DNA of 64,000 bases from Chanos chanos. Taxonomy: Eukaryota; Chordata; Actinopteri; Gonorynchiformes; Chanidae. The stretch spans positions 14,625,366 through 14,689,365 of the forward strand of contig NC_044509.1 of NCBI RefSeq assembly GCF_902362185.1, given 5' to 3'. Positions 1-13,162 of this stretch are shown piece after piece. Numbering within the stretch: position 1 is the stretch's first letter; each line of letters starts with the position of its first letter. Both the position numbers and the translations under genes were made by a program. The notes below the pieces were generated by a model that was given only the letters and a program-made list of their open reading frames with translations, was not told where the DNA came from and searched no databases.

Positions 1-713
1 GTCTTGTTTTTATAATTTATTAGATCTCTGATGTAACATTTATATATATATAATTATATGCACTTTGATAAAGCTGTGTAAAATGAGCCTGAACTGAAAA
101 AATAAAACAGAAAATGAGCTGTGTTTTATGATTTGGGTGGAGGATATTTATTACACTTCCAATCATTCTCGGTAATCTATATTCTCACCGTTCACATATA
201 CACTGTACTAAAAACAGGTGTGTGGGAATTTTTAAAAATAAAGTCATAATTTTAGGAGGTCTCCTAACGGCTTACCCAGTATTAATGTGAAATATGAAGT
301 GTGAAATTTATGACATAACCTTTGTCATTTATTTTATGCAATCTTTTTTATATTCATATCTAACAAAGTTCAGAATAACTTTTTAGGTGGGTACTGTTTT
401 ACTACTGTTCTTGGTAAGAAATGAGCCTTACAATGAAAACATTTTTTAAATTACTCATGATGCCAAATGTCACATGCCTGCTTCTCAGTTAGAGACTGAT
501 GAACAACGGCAGAACTCTAATGTACATCATGGTACTGTTAGATTTAAGACTAAAAAACTGATTACTAAAATCATAAGAAATCTCATAATAGTAGCAAATT
601 TAAAAAAACTGTAGTGGTGAAAATAAGCAATGTAGTAGTTTATTACTAATTAAACCAATAAATCTTAGTAGTCATTAACGTGAGTATAGGCTAATGAAAT
701 TTTATTTTTACAG
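1..713. other. AT-rich non-coding sequence, probably intron of the Ig receptor gene
   Basis: No convincing exon was found on either strand. The first Ig exon at 714 opens in mid-codon, so an upstream exon carrying the signal peptide must exist. No start codon followed by a hydrophobic run was seen here, so that exon probably lies left of the window. The stretch is AT-rich and ends in a pyrimidine-rich acceptor at 712-713. Confidence 0.5.
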
Positions 714-3422
714 CCCAAGAACTACACAGGAAAAGTGTGGAAGGAGTGTTGCACAGTCGGGTGGAGCTGCCAGGGATCAGCCTTGATAAGCATCATATTC
801 AACAAGTGAAGAAAGTGGAGTGGATTAAATATTCAAATGAAAATTCGGCAAAAACATGCCTTGAATTCATCACACCTAATGAAACAAAATGTTTCCCACC
901 GTGTTGTGGAAAGGCAATATTCAACCTGGATAATAACACCCTCATTTTGGAGAATCTTACAACAGAGTTTGAAGGTTTATATGAAGAGAAAATTACTTTT
1001 ACAAATAAGTCAATCAACAGGTCCAGCATTACTCTAAGCATTGTATGTAAGTATAATCATTCAATACAGGCAGACAATTTCCATTTCATATCCTAGGTAA
1101 AAACATCAATGACAATAATTTAATTTTTTCAATTTATTTTTCAAAAATGTTTTACAGCTCCATGCATTCATATTCTGTTTCATTAAGATAAACAATATTT
1201 AAATAAATTGGTTGATTCCAAAAAACACACACACATACACACGACATGATGTTTATTAATAATGATTAAAAAAAATTAATTAAAATGATTTCTTTCTGTA
1301 GCTCTTCCAGTTGCATCAAATATACAAATCAGCTACTCCCACAGTGTGCTGACTCTGGACTGTGAGGCCAGTGGGTTTAATCTGCACTTTGAATGGCTGA
1401 GAAATGGCATCTCAATGTCAGGACATGACAGACTGTCTTTCAGAAAGAGAAACCAGACTTTTACATTGCACAATCTAACAGAGGCAGACTGTGTCAATTA
1501 CACGTGTTCAGTATCAAATCAACACGGGACGTCACAGGCACATAGATATATAGATGGTAAGAGATTTGGTCTTGAGGGTTTTATTAAAGCATCACAGCTG
1601 AAACAATTTGACTAGATACACTTTTATTAAATCACCGAATCTCTTCATATCATGTTAGTACTGCTTGACGTAACTATCTGAATCTTGTCATTTCAATCCT
1701 GACACATTTCTGGCAGAAATTAATTTGAGCTGCTTTATTTATCAGAATGATATCTATGAAAATGTACTTATTTGTTAAAAAACTTAAGATGCCACACTGA
1801 TGTATGATTTTAGTGATATAATGGAAGTTGAAGGGTTTGACAGTTGTTTTGACTTTTGATTGACTTTGACTGAATTTTGTTGAAGCGCCAGTTTGGAGTT
1901 CAGTTACATAACAGTCTAACAGAATCTGTCATCTGTGGCCTTGTCAGGTAATGTCAGCGCTGCATGTGTCTCCAGCAATACTTCTTCAGAAAACCCCCTT
2001 CTTTTGGACAAGAGAGCCTCACTCTTCATAGCAGTTGCTGCTCTCTGCGTCTTGGGATTATGTATTATAATAGCGTGTATTAACAAACACCACCGAGGTA
2101 AGATCATCTACGTGCATCAATAGATCACACTGAACCAGTTCATAACTCAGTAGTGGTTGGTTTCAGTGGATCACATTATCTCTTTGCTGTAAACTGCATT
2201 GTCTTAAATGAAGAAACGTTGTTAACAAAATACTTATTTGTGTTTGTGCAAGGTAGAAATACGGCAGTGCCTAAGAGGTAAGATTTGAATTATTTCTTGT
2301 GATACTGAGTGTGTCATCGTGTCTCTTAGAATAATAGCAAATCTGATATAAAATAACTTGAAAAGGACTTATCATCCTCATGTGTGTCTCATCTATGTTG
2401 ACAGGTGTGTGCAGAAAGAGACAGCCTGTGAGGGGAAGGAGAGGTACAGTAATACCTGTGAGGGGAAGGAGAGGTACAGTAATACCTGCTCTCTCCAGAC
2501 TGGAGCAAGAGACTAAACACATCACTGGCATAAAGATGTTAGCAGACATTACCACAGCACATGTTACTCTGAGATAGGGATGAGAGAAACTGACCAGTGA
2601 CGTTTGTGATTGTGGCAATGCACAGTAACTTCCGATGCAATGCAATAAGTTGCTCATATTTGTGTGGATGTGTTACGCCTTTGCTTGGGTCTCCCAGTCT
2701 CAGTCTCAAACAATGCAATATAGTACCCGATTGCCTGTTCACCTAATGCCAAAGACCTGTTTTGCTCTTTCCTGTTTTGTTTTTGTTTTTGTTTTTTAAG
2801 ACCAAGGAAGAACAAACAGCACTGTCATGGAGGAAGGTAACCTAATATAGTTTTATTTAAGATGCAAATATAATTAAGATTAGTGCAGTTAAAGTTTGCT
2901 CATGTTACGCAAGTTCTTTCTTTGTTTTGTTTTACAGAACATTTGTATGAGGATGCTACGCTTTACCGAGAGGATAGAAGAATAGAAGTAATCTCTCTCT
3001 CTCTCTCTCTCTCTCCTCATAATATATACAATATACAGTTTTACCTAGGTGCGTGTGTATGTATGTACATGTATTATATATTATAATTTTATATACGTAA
3101 ATAGATTTCTGGATTCTTTGTCAGTCTCTCCCAAACCAGCCATCCTTTAATCATTTCAAAGCTCCAAATACTCAATATCATATAAAAATAAACTGTAAAA
3201 GTAAAGCGAATACTGATCACAAGGCAAAGACAGAGCTTTCTCACTGCTGCCTGTGTGTGTTTGTCTGGTTTTCAGGAAGAGCCCGTTACACTGCAGTTGC
3301 AGTACGTCTACACAGACTTCCTACCCCCAAGATTTGTGAGTCAGTCTGGGCTGATTGAGGACTTTGGGTACTCCACCATCGGGCCTGAACCGGAGCCTAC
3401 ACAGGAATCTCAGATCACATGA
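714..3422 (+). CDS. Ig-superfamily cell-surface receptor, CD2/SLAM-like (5' end missing)
   Basis: Exons that keep one frame are 714-1046 (V-like domain), 1302-1556 (C2 domain), 1948-2097 (transmembrane), 2253-2277, 2415-2443 (or to 2473), 2801-2836, 2938-2987 and 3276-3422 with stop TGA. The first domain has the W, several N-glycosylation sequons and an LxLxNLT core but no canonical disulfide pair, as in CD2/SLAM V domains. The second domain has the LDC...YTC cysteine pair. The membrane exon encodes about 20 hydrophobic residues ending IIIACINKHHR. The tail is first basic, then tyrosine-rich (LYED, TLYRED, LQYVYTDF, GYSTI). No strict ITIM or ITSM is present; GYSTI is the nearest. The likely role is leukocyte adhesion or signalling at the plasma membrane. 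The family call is inference from domain style, and the signal-peptide exon lies outside the window. Confidence 0.72.
2425..2484 (+). repeat. 30-bp tandem duplication carrying a second 5' splice site
   Basis: Two adjacent 30-bp copies begin at 2425 and 2455. Each holds a GAG|GTACAG donor, at 2443/2444 and 2473/2474. Entering from the acceptor at 2413-2414, both donors leave the same phase. Using the second donor would add ten residues (GTVIPVRGRR) to the basic juxtamembrane tail. Confidence 0.7.
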
Positions 3423-6342
3423 GTTCAGAGCCGCCTGTCCTCACTGCATTCTGTAGTGGTACAAATACCAGCAGGTCAGTGAGATGTACCTGTGATGAAG
3501 TGACTGAGTGATGTTTTCAGTCTATTCTCTACTTGGAGGTTAACACAGAGTTCATATAGAGCTCGTGATGCAGTGGTGACATGTTTGTAGTAAGAGCTGA
3601 TAAATATGAGCTGGCAGTAATGGAGACTTCACAGAAAAGATAATGCCTGTTGGTCTGATCACCACTAGATGGCGATATATAGAAGTTGGAGCTCACTTTA
3701 AGAGTGCTGAAAAATACTGAACGTGAAATTCAATCACTCATTCACTCATTTTCAAAGTCGCTTATCCTAATTAGGGTCGTGGGGGGTGCTGGAGCCTATC
3801 CCAGCGTCCATTGGGCGAAAAGCGAGGAAACACCCTGGACAGGTTGCAAGTCCGTCTCAGGGCTCTGTGAAATCAAACTAACCTTATTTGTAATGTAAGG
3901 TCAAAAACGTTATTGCACTCTAACATTTAATCTTCAAATCCTTGTCAGTCATCTTGACCTTGTAACAAGAATGAAAAAGGATTTGGAAATTCTGTTACTA
4001 GTTGGTTCTGGAAGATGGCACACATACATAATAAGTAAATTAAACAAATTATAAAAGCAACTGTTCAGGTTGATAATATTGTCTTTTTTCATTGATAAAA
4101 TATGCCTATACTGCTCTTTACTTTGATCTTGTTATACATTTATTAACACACACTAAAATACTTCCACCTCAGCTACAGAACTTTTACCTACTAAACCATT
4201 CCAGAAAGATCCAACCTTAGCCACAAAACTCATACATCAACAGGCGCACAGTTTCAACTGTTTCTTCACACCCACCCTGTCTTCCACGTTTACTGACTGA
4301 CTAATAACTATCAGAAGCTGATGATTTATTTTTAAACATGAAAGCATGTTGGCTTTCTTTGCTCTAATCTACAGTATCTCTCAATTCTTACATAAAATAT
4401 TTTGTTACATCTCCTGAAAAATAACCAGAACGATTTTTCTTTTGTGTTTGGGACACTTTTTTGAAAGACTGTTTAAACTGTCAAACTCAGTTCAGTGTCA
4501 GATACATTTTTTCCTTAGCAAATTTTGCAGTAAATTCAAATACGACTACTTTAACTCTCTCTGTATGTCACCCTGACCTGATCTGACATGCTAAAGCTTC
4601 TGAACATATCCTCGTGAACGGAAAAAAAACGAAAGCTGCGTAACCGTTATCAATGTAATCTGGATTAATCTAATAACATATTCCAGGAGAATCATTTTAT
4701 TTTTACTGTGTTCATTGTGTCATCTTTTGAGGTTCTCATCCCATACACATACAATCAAAGAATCAGTGTGTAGACTCCACTGATCTCAGACCAGACAAAA
4801 ATGAAGAAGTGCGTTTGTTTACAGCAGAGACCATCAGCTCATAAGCACGTTACACACTGGCCTCTCTGAGTCCAGATGAGAATTGCAGTATTGTAAAGTG
4901 GCATTGTGGTGGCTGAGTGTGAGATAATAAGTTTACAGGGGTTGTCTCGTCCTGACGCTGTGAAATCTCTTCATCACACGGACTGTGTTCTTTAGCTCAC
5001 AGAGTAGAGTACGCTGTTGTCAGCCGAGTGTACCAGACGCTGATCAAATCAGTCACGGTGGTGTGAGTGCATTGGGCAGATCTATACGTTTCCTGCTTGT
5101 TAATGCACTTAGCCTTTGATATGTCTTGTCCATCAGCGTAACTCAAAGAGCCTTCTCTGCGGTAGATACCACACGTCTGTTACGTGAATGTTTTGTTTAG
5201 TTACCTTGTCTAATGAAGTGACACCAAAGGTTCATCTGGAATCTGTCGTTTATCTTTAAACTTGTGTCAGAAATGTGTCAGTCAGCGAGAGAACTTTACT
5301 TATTTTTGTTTTGTATATCGGTCATTTCAGTAAATTTCAGACATTTGTGCTTGTAAATAAACAAATCTTTCTAAGTCTGCTTTTTGCTTCTCATTCCACA
5401 TTGATGCAAAAAAAAATAAAATGCATCTTTTTACATTGGCTGTAATCACACCTGTTGTATAGATAAGTTGCAGGATAAAGAAACAGAACCTTGTTGTTAT
5501 GTGAGATCAATATTCAGCCTTTTTTTTGTGTAAACTGTGCTAAACCACAGAGGAGTAGCAATTTCCATTGTGTTAGCCTACATAACTTCCTGCCCACCCC
5601 AGTGAACAGACACAGTAGTTCATCATCACTGATGTACGTTTCTGAGAGCAGAAGCGTTCTCATAAGCTTCAACCCTGTAGTTATGACTGATCATAATTAC
5701 AAAATTACACAATGTCCTGTCCTAAAACCCATGTGTCACTCATAATAAAATGATGGAATCTAGTACACTCAACAATGACACTCCATACCTCTCAGCTGAA
5801 AATATTGTCAAACGTACTTAGTTTAATGGCTGTTAATCTTTGATGTCTTAAATGACAATGAAGTGTGGTAGAAGTTCTGCACATTCATTATGCAGAATGT
5901 TATGTCATTGAGAGAGTGTTTTAGGAGGTAAATGTGAGGTCCACTTCGCTCACTTCATTCAAAGTAAATGACTGTTGTGTAACCTGTCATCAGTGGAGTG
6001 CTTGTAGTTTGACCAAACCTCACCTCTGTCTACGCTAAACCCAGCAGTCAGTGAGGTTAAGTTATTCGCTATTACAGCCAAAGGATGTCCAATAGAGACA
6101 GTTATTATACTTGTAAATGACCATTATTACATGAAGCACTACAAAGCAGGAGGAGACATTAGGGAAGAGGGTAAACATACTGGAAAAACAAAAGGCAGTG
6201 AGACAGGTGGGTGGACAGAGATAGACAGGAGTCAGGAGAGTGAGTCTGGGGAGAGAAGACAGGTGCCATGTAAAAGTCTCACCAAACCTTTTAATGTTTT
6301 ATTAAAGATGGATGTTGGTTACTGTAGAGTACCTTCATGTGT
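3423..6342. other. 3' flank of the Ig receptor gene and intergenic DNA
   Basis: No further coding exon was recognised. The receptor 3' UTR probably occupies the start; an AATAAA at 5356-5361 is a possible but unproven poly(A) signal. A LINE-like fragment lies at about 3735-3868. The open frames at 5491 and 6131 have no domain or splice support. Confidence 0.5.
3735..3868. repeat. Fragment of a dispersed fish retroposon 3' region
   Basis: The stretch opens with CATT/ATTC-rich sequence and continues with the phrase GTCGCTTATCCTAATTAGGG, a GGAGCCTATCCCAGC block and an ACACCCTGGACAGG block. I recall this order from very common teleost non-LTR retroposon tails. Family assignment is from memory and is not certain. 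Confidence 0.45.
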
Positions 6343-6984
6343 GTACCTAAAGCAGACATATTTCATGTGTGTACCTAATGCAGACATGTTTATGTGTGTA
6401 CCTAAAGCAGACATATTTCACATGTGTACCTAAAGCAGACATATTTCATGTGTGTACCTAAAGCAGACATGTTTCACGTGTGTACCTAAAGCAGACATAT
6501 TTCATGTGTGTACCTAAAGCAGACATGTTTCACGTGTGTACCTAAAGCAGACATGTTTCATGTGTGTACCTAAAGCAGACATGTTTCACGTGTGTACCTA
6601 AACCAGACATGTTTCATGTGTGTACCTAAAGCAGACATATTTCATGTGTGTACCTAAAGCAGACATAGTTCACGTGAGAACCTAAAGCAGACATAGTTCA
6701 CGTGTGTACCTAAAGCAGACATATTTCATGTGTGTACCTAAAGCAGACATATTTCACGTGTGTACCTAAAGCAGACGTGTTTCACGTGTGAACCTAAAGG
6801 AGACATGTTTCACGTGTGAACCTAAAGCAGACATGTTTATGTGTGTACCTAAAGCAGACATATTTCATGCGTGAACCTAAAGCAGACATATTTCATGCGT
6901 GAACCTAAAGCAGACATGTTTATGTGTGTACCTAAAGCAGACATATTTCACGTGTGAACCTAAAGCAGACATGTTTCACATGCC
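6343..6984. repeat. 28-bp minisatellite, about 23 copies
   Basis: The unit is roughly GTACCTAAAGCAGACATATT followed by TCATGTGT. Variants differ at ATATTT/ATGTTT, CATGTG/CACGTG and GTACC/GAACC. Some units are 27 bp. By eye nine junctions carry a perfect CACGTG E-box. The array is direct and gapless, lies in intergenic DNA and encodes no long frame. Confidence 0.9.
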
Positions 6985-8170
6985 TCCTCAAAGCAATCTT
7001 GAGTACAGACTGTATCATGATGCAAAGGACATGCTTCCTGTTCTTTTTTAATTTTTTAGGAAAAAAAAAGAATAAAAACAAAAGAAAACAAAAAAGCAGC
7101 TACTGAAATAAAACAATATGTCTATTAAAGGAGAGACTTCAGTGTTGATAACTGTGCAGTCCCATGTGTGTTAAGTGTGTTTTAAGTCTTTACGCCCACA
7201 GACTGAAAGTAAACAATGTCCACTATTACAGGGCGGTTAAAACAGAAGTGTCACTTATTCTGTTTTATTCCTTAGTCAGATTTTGGAAGCAATGGCACAA
7301 AGGGGGACCAGCATGCAGGAAGATCTCTATAGTTTCCCCAAAGGGTAACATGAATGGCCACGAGACCTCTAGAAAAATCTAAGCAGAGTTTTGAGAACAT
7401 CTCTATGAAAGAAAAAAGTATTTCGATCCATGAGAAATAAATGAATGCAGAAAATTAGAAAGATTCATTCCACTTTTCATTTCTTTTAATGAATGGTTTG
7501 TTCAAGTGGAATGAGTTTCATGTATTTATGCCCTGTCCTTCAGAAGCAGCTGAGCTACAGCAATACAAAGCACAAAACCTGTGGTAGGGGTGGGGGCTTA
7601 CCTGAACCCCCAAAAAAAGTATTTTTAAACTCAGTCTATCTAATTACCTCTAATGGCCTCACTGTACACATAAGCTTTATATTTGGATTTGGATCTGGCA
7701 ACCCTGAGAAAAAGAGACTTAATTTCTCTGTCAGTTAAGAGGAAAAGGCCCAGCTTGACTTAAAGCACTTTAAGTCTACTGAGGTCTCGCTTGAAGCACC
7801 ATCAGCTGGAAAAGATTGCTCACTACCTCTACTGACATGTTAGATGGGAAGGGAAAAAAAGTGACACGGCATTTGAACTTGATCCAGTTCTGCATGTTCT
7901 CTGCTGGCTGAGTCCTAATGTCCTAATCCTCAAGAAATGAGACCGTTGTGATGTGGAGTTTCCACTTTCTCTCAGACACAGTTTGCAGAGGACGGTCAAA
8001 ACATCCCCGTGGTTAGTCGATAGCTGTTAACCACAAGTGCTCAGTTATGGAGAGTACCTACATGTTTCCCTCCCTCTCTAAGGCAAGTGGTGACCAATAC
8101 GTCAAAGGACCCTTGTCACATGATGATGCCATGATAGCTAAGAATATATATGTGTATATATACACATGTA
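6985..8170. other. Intergenic DNA without recognised genes
   Basis: A-rich tracts follow the minisatellite. Open frames at 7164 and 7493 show no domains, no splice support and no family resemblance. The right end is a short (TA)/(TG) tract at about 8147-8175 next to the Tc1-like relic. Confidence 0.45.
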
Positions 8171-8175
8171 TGTAT

Positions 8176-8565
8176 GTACCTCGATGAGCCAAAACATTAT
8201 AACAACCTGCCTAATATGTTGTTGGTCTGTGTGCTTCCAAAGCAGCACTGACCCACTGAGACATGGACTCTGCAAGATCTTTGAAGGCGTCCCTTGGTAT
8301 CTGGCACCAAAACATTACCAGCAGATCCTTCATTTCCTGTAAGTTGCGAGGTGGAGCCACCGTGGATTGGACTTTTCGGTCCAGCACGTCCCACAGATGC
8401 TCAGTCGGATGGAGATCTGGAGAATTTGGAGGCCAGGGAAACACCTTGAACACTCCATCATGTTCCTCAACCCACTCCCAAGCAATGTGTGCAGTGTGGC
8501 AGGGCGCAGTGTCCTGCTGAAAGAGGCAACTGCCATCAGGGACCAATGCTACGAACAGGACTCGA
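8176..8565 (-). mobile_element. Tc1/mariner transposase relic (C-terminal part)
   Basis: The minus-strand frame 8211-8546 (111 aa) encodes the C-terminal part of a Tc1-like DDE transposase. It contains the second catalytic Asp in LFQQDTAPCHTAH, the PPNSPDLHPTEHLWD block with the catalytic Glu, and the downstream DALDxR-like region. Thirty-six residues separate this Asp and Glu, rather than the usual 34 of Tc1. The N-terminal DNA-binding half and first Asp are absent: homology stops at about 8560, where (CT)n-rich DNA begins. The side near 8176 looks like the subterminal end common to fish Tc1 elements. It is a 5'-truncated, non-functional copy. Confidence 0.88.
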
Positions 8566-9118
8566 AGGATTTGCTTCTCTCTCTCTCTGAAAATTTATTT
8601 TTCTCTCCCTCTCCCTCCCTCAGTCTTCCTTTCTCTCTCTCTCTCTCCCTCTCCCTCTCTCTCTGAGACACAGAGAGAAGCGAATCTCATTTAGGATATA
8701 TGCTTGGATTCTACTTGTTCAACTAGTTGAACATAAATGAGAATAAACGAAACAGTAGAGTAGAAAACAGTTGTAACTTTCGCGTTCCAGTCCGCCACCT
8801 TTTAGTGTGCTGCATTTGTACGAATAGTTTAGAAAAATATAACATATTCTACCCTTTTCTATTGGGAACAACTATGTGTGTTATATTAACACTACAAGGT
8901 TCTGCTTGAAAGCACATCACGTGTTAACCCGGTATGTCGGAGGAGCAGCTACGAGAGAGTAACGCTTAGAGCTGGACATTCTCATTCTCATTCAAACTGC
9001 CTTGGTTGTTGGTGTATCCTTTATGGTCTCCTCTATCAGCAAATGACAGACACAGAAAAAAGTTGAAAACACATCAGTCTGTCAACAGTTGTGTAAACAT
9101 GTAAACATGTCAATGTGC
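8566..9118. other. Simple (CT)n sequence then unremarkable intergenic DNA
   Basis: CT-rich microsatellite covers about 8573-8665. The remainder has no supported gene. The short frame at 8727 has no recognisable content. Confidence 0.5.
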
Positions 9119-9534
9119 TTATGATATAATGGTAAAATACAACAACTCACTGAGTAGGCTGCTAAACCTGTTCTTTCGGTGTTTCACTGTGGACTCCCAG
9201 GTCAGCTCAATAGTCCTTTGCAGTCCGGGGGTGCACCGGCTGATTGGCTGACCTTCTATCAGCTTTGCAGCTTCACCTTTAAAAAGAGTGACTTCCTGTG
9301 AAGCAGAAAAAATTAAAACACTAAGTATTTTATTAACATGACATAAACACTAGATGTTTTATATACAGTACATATGTGTACCTGATACTTTAACCCCTGT
9401 CTCCCAGTTTCTCCTCCTTTCTCTTGGTGCTGCTCCTTCATGGCTGCCAGGAACTCAGACAGCTTACCATCAGGTTTGGCTCTGGCCGCCATAGTTTCTA
9501 TGGTAACGAGGAGACTTTCGATGCCACTAACAGC
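9119..9534 (-). CDS. Unrecognised two-exon coding candidate (3' part of a gene)
   Basis: Two minus-strand blocks splice cleanly. The first, 9382-9534 (51 codons), follows a CTCCCAG acceptor and ends at donor GTACAC. An 86-bp intron follows. The second, 9119-9295 (59 codons including TAA), follows a TTCACAG acceptor. Both junctions are phase 0 and the joined frame of 109 residues is open. The translation starts AVSGIESLLVTIETMAARAK and continues in the second exon as EVTLFKGEAAKLIEGQPISR. It is charged, probably helical, with no transmembrane segment or motif I recognise. No upstream exon or start was identified, so it may be the end of a gene or a pseudogene. No function is proposed. Confidence 0.35.
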
Positions 9535-10421
9535 CTGGGAGGACACAGTTGTTTTCTTACTTGCACGTAAGACGCATATGAAGGGGAAGATGCTAAAAAT
9601 ATATTTCCCCTTTTCTCTCTGTCTCCCTTTCATAAGACTCCTGTCAGTGATCTTGACCAAGGCACTGGCAAAAGACCTGGAGTTGGCCCCCAGGCGCCAG
9701 CGGGCCCACTGCTCCTAGCTCATAGTGTGTGTGAGTGCTCACTGGTGTTGGGATGGGTTAAATGCAAAGGCTCCATTTCACTGCTCAGTGTGTGTGTGTG
9801 TGTGTGTGTGACAAATAAAGTCTGTTTGTTGTTTTGTTGTTGTTGAGGTAGGATGACATCATTTCTCTTGAGCAGCAGGCTGAACCGGTGGATGGACGAG
9901 AAAGGGTGTGACAGGAAGTGACAGAATGCCACAAATATCCAATCCTACATGGTGGCTTTGATCTGCAAATATATCAGTGTAGTTCTCATTCTAAACTCTC
10001 ATACAACACCAAAGCTGAAATGATTTCAATAACGAAATACCGTCCAGCTCAAAACAGTGAGATAATACTAACCTCCCATGCTCTGCCACCTATGTCTGCA
10101 TTGGCCGGGGGAACCCGCCAGGTGGTTCATGTGCATATATATATACTGCTGTAAACTGTCCAGAGCTCTGGGGCTTGCCGTCCTACCCTGGTTTTGGGAA
10201 TGGTGCTCAAACTCCCGGACACCTGGGGCAGCCACCCTGTCCCTTTCACCCAACTGGGTACATTCACTGTGACTCTGATTTCAGCTCCCAATACTTTGAG
10301 CTCCCTCACTGATTTTGGGCTGAAGTGGTATGATTTCCAGACGAGGTGGAGCAGGTCATATACTTGCCCAATCACAGAGACATCCCTTTGTACACTCAAC
10401 ACATACATATATATATATATA
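9535..10421. other. Intergenic DNA with repeat fragments
   Basis: A dispersed-repeat fragment with a (TG)n tract covers about 9655-9815. (TA)n tracts lie near 10136-10144 and 10404-10421. Short open frames on both strands at 9918-10453 mostly shadow each other and show no domains. Confidence 0.45.
9655..9820 (+). repeat. Dispersed fish retroposon 3' fragment with (TG)n
   Basis: The phrases CCCACTGCTCCTAG, GATGGGTTAAATGCAAAGG and GACAAATAAAG in this order are familiar from the 3' ends of common teleost non-LTR retroposons. The family was not determined. Confidence 0.4.
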
Positions 10422-11520
10422 TGCTGGTGCACCAGCACGTAATTTAGGTGCACCCAAAATATTTACCCATGCCTTTTGGTGCCACAGCCATACATTTTAA
10501 GCGTTACTTTTTTTGTCAGTGCCCGTACACATTGGTAATTTCTTAACACGTCACGTAAATGACTGTAGAGATGAAATAAAGGTGCAGGGGAGGGGGGCTG
10601 GCACAGGTCACAGCACAGGACGCGCTTCCTGGAGACATTGTGCTTTTTTTTAGCATTTCAAATCGGAACGTCGACGCTCCGACAGCAAAAGCACTGTTTC
10701 CAGCCATGCTCTGGTCGCACTGGTCGTAATAAATGCAATGAGTAATGTTGGCTGTTTTATCATATCTGAGACACGAAAATTGGACAAGCCATTCTTTAAG
10801 AAAGGCATATATTTTTGGCCTTTTTGTGCATGGTAGGCTCTGGCTCTGACTCAGTGTTAGATGAGTCCATCTCCGCCGAAGACGTTGGGTGAGGATTAGG
10901 CATCTTACCGAGGAGAGGGGAGACAGGTAGTGGAGAGGTTAACTCTGCTGATGATGTCGGGTCAGGAGCGCACACACACACACACACGGAGCAGTGGGCA
11001 GCCACAATCGCAGTTCCCAGGGAGCAGTTGGGCTTAGGTGCCTGGCTCAAGGGCCCCATTTTTCCTGCCAGCTCTGGGAATCGAACAGGCAACCTTTCCA
11101 TACTCAGCTCACCTTTCTAACTCTGAGGGCCGGGGACAGGTGTGTCGGGCGCCGGGGACAGGTGTGTCGGGCACCGCAACGCTTTTCTTAGCGAAAAAAC
11201 AATCAATAGTTCACTTCATTTTGAACTACCGGTATATTTTAAGGTTGTGATGTCTCTCAAGGAGGACCACAGGGTGCGGTTTCACATGCACACACATGCC
11301 TTATTTCCCCCACCTACATTCAGTGAAGAAGAATATCAGAGTCAGAGCCAATCAGAGGCAGAGTAGGGGCGAGTCTTCCACAGAATGTGGGTGAGGAAAA
11401 CATGACGCTACACACATACACATATAGAGACAAACCTGCTAAATGTCACGTGCACCGGTACGACCAATGAAAATGTTTAGCTGCACTCGACAGACTTTTG
11501 GTCACACTCTGGAGCCATGA
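10422..11520. repeat. Possible unclassified interspersed element (low certainty)
   Basis: A perfect 16-bp palindrome, TGCTGGTGCACCAGCA, lies at 10422-10437 directly after a (TA)n tract. Related GTGCACC phrases recur at about 10451 and, as GTGCACCGGTACG, at 11449-11461. A fragment at about 11030-11115 reads like the 'gcttaggtgcctggctcaagggc ... aatcgaac' tail seen in many fish repeats. No target duplication was found, so boundaries are approximate. Confidence 0.3.

Positions 11521-13162
<1,642 letters not shown>

Noticed and set aside
6343-6984. CRISPR-like array of 28-bp repeats
   Set aside because: Units are directly joined with no spacers, they vary, and the genome is vertebrate. It is a minisatellite.
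11050-11115. tRNA gene suggested by an AATCGAAC B-box-like phrase
   Set aside because: No A box, cloverleaf or terminator was found. The phrase belongs to a common fish repeat tail.
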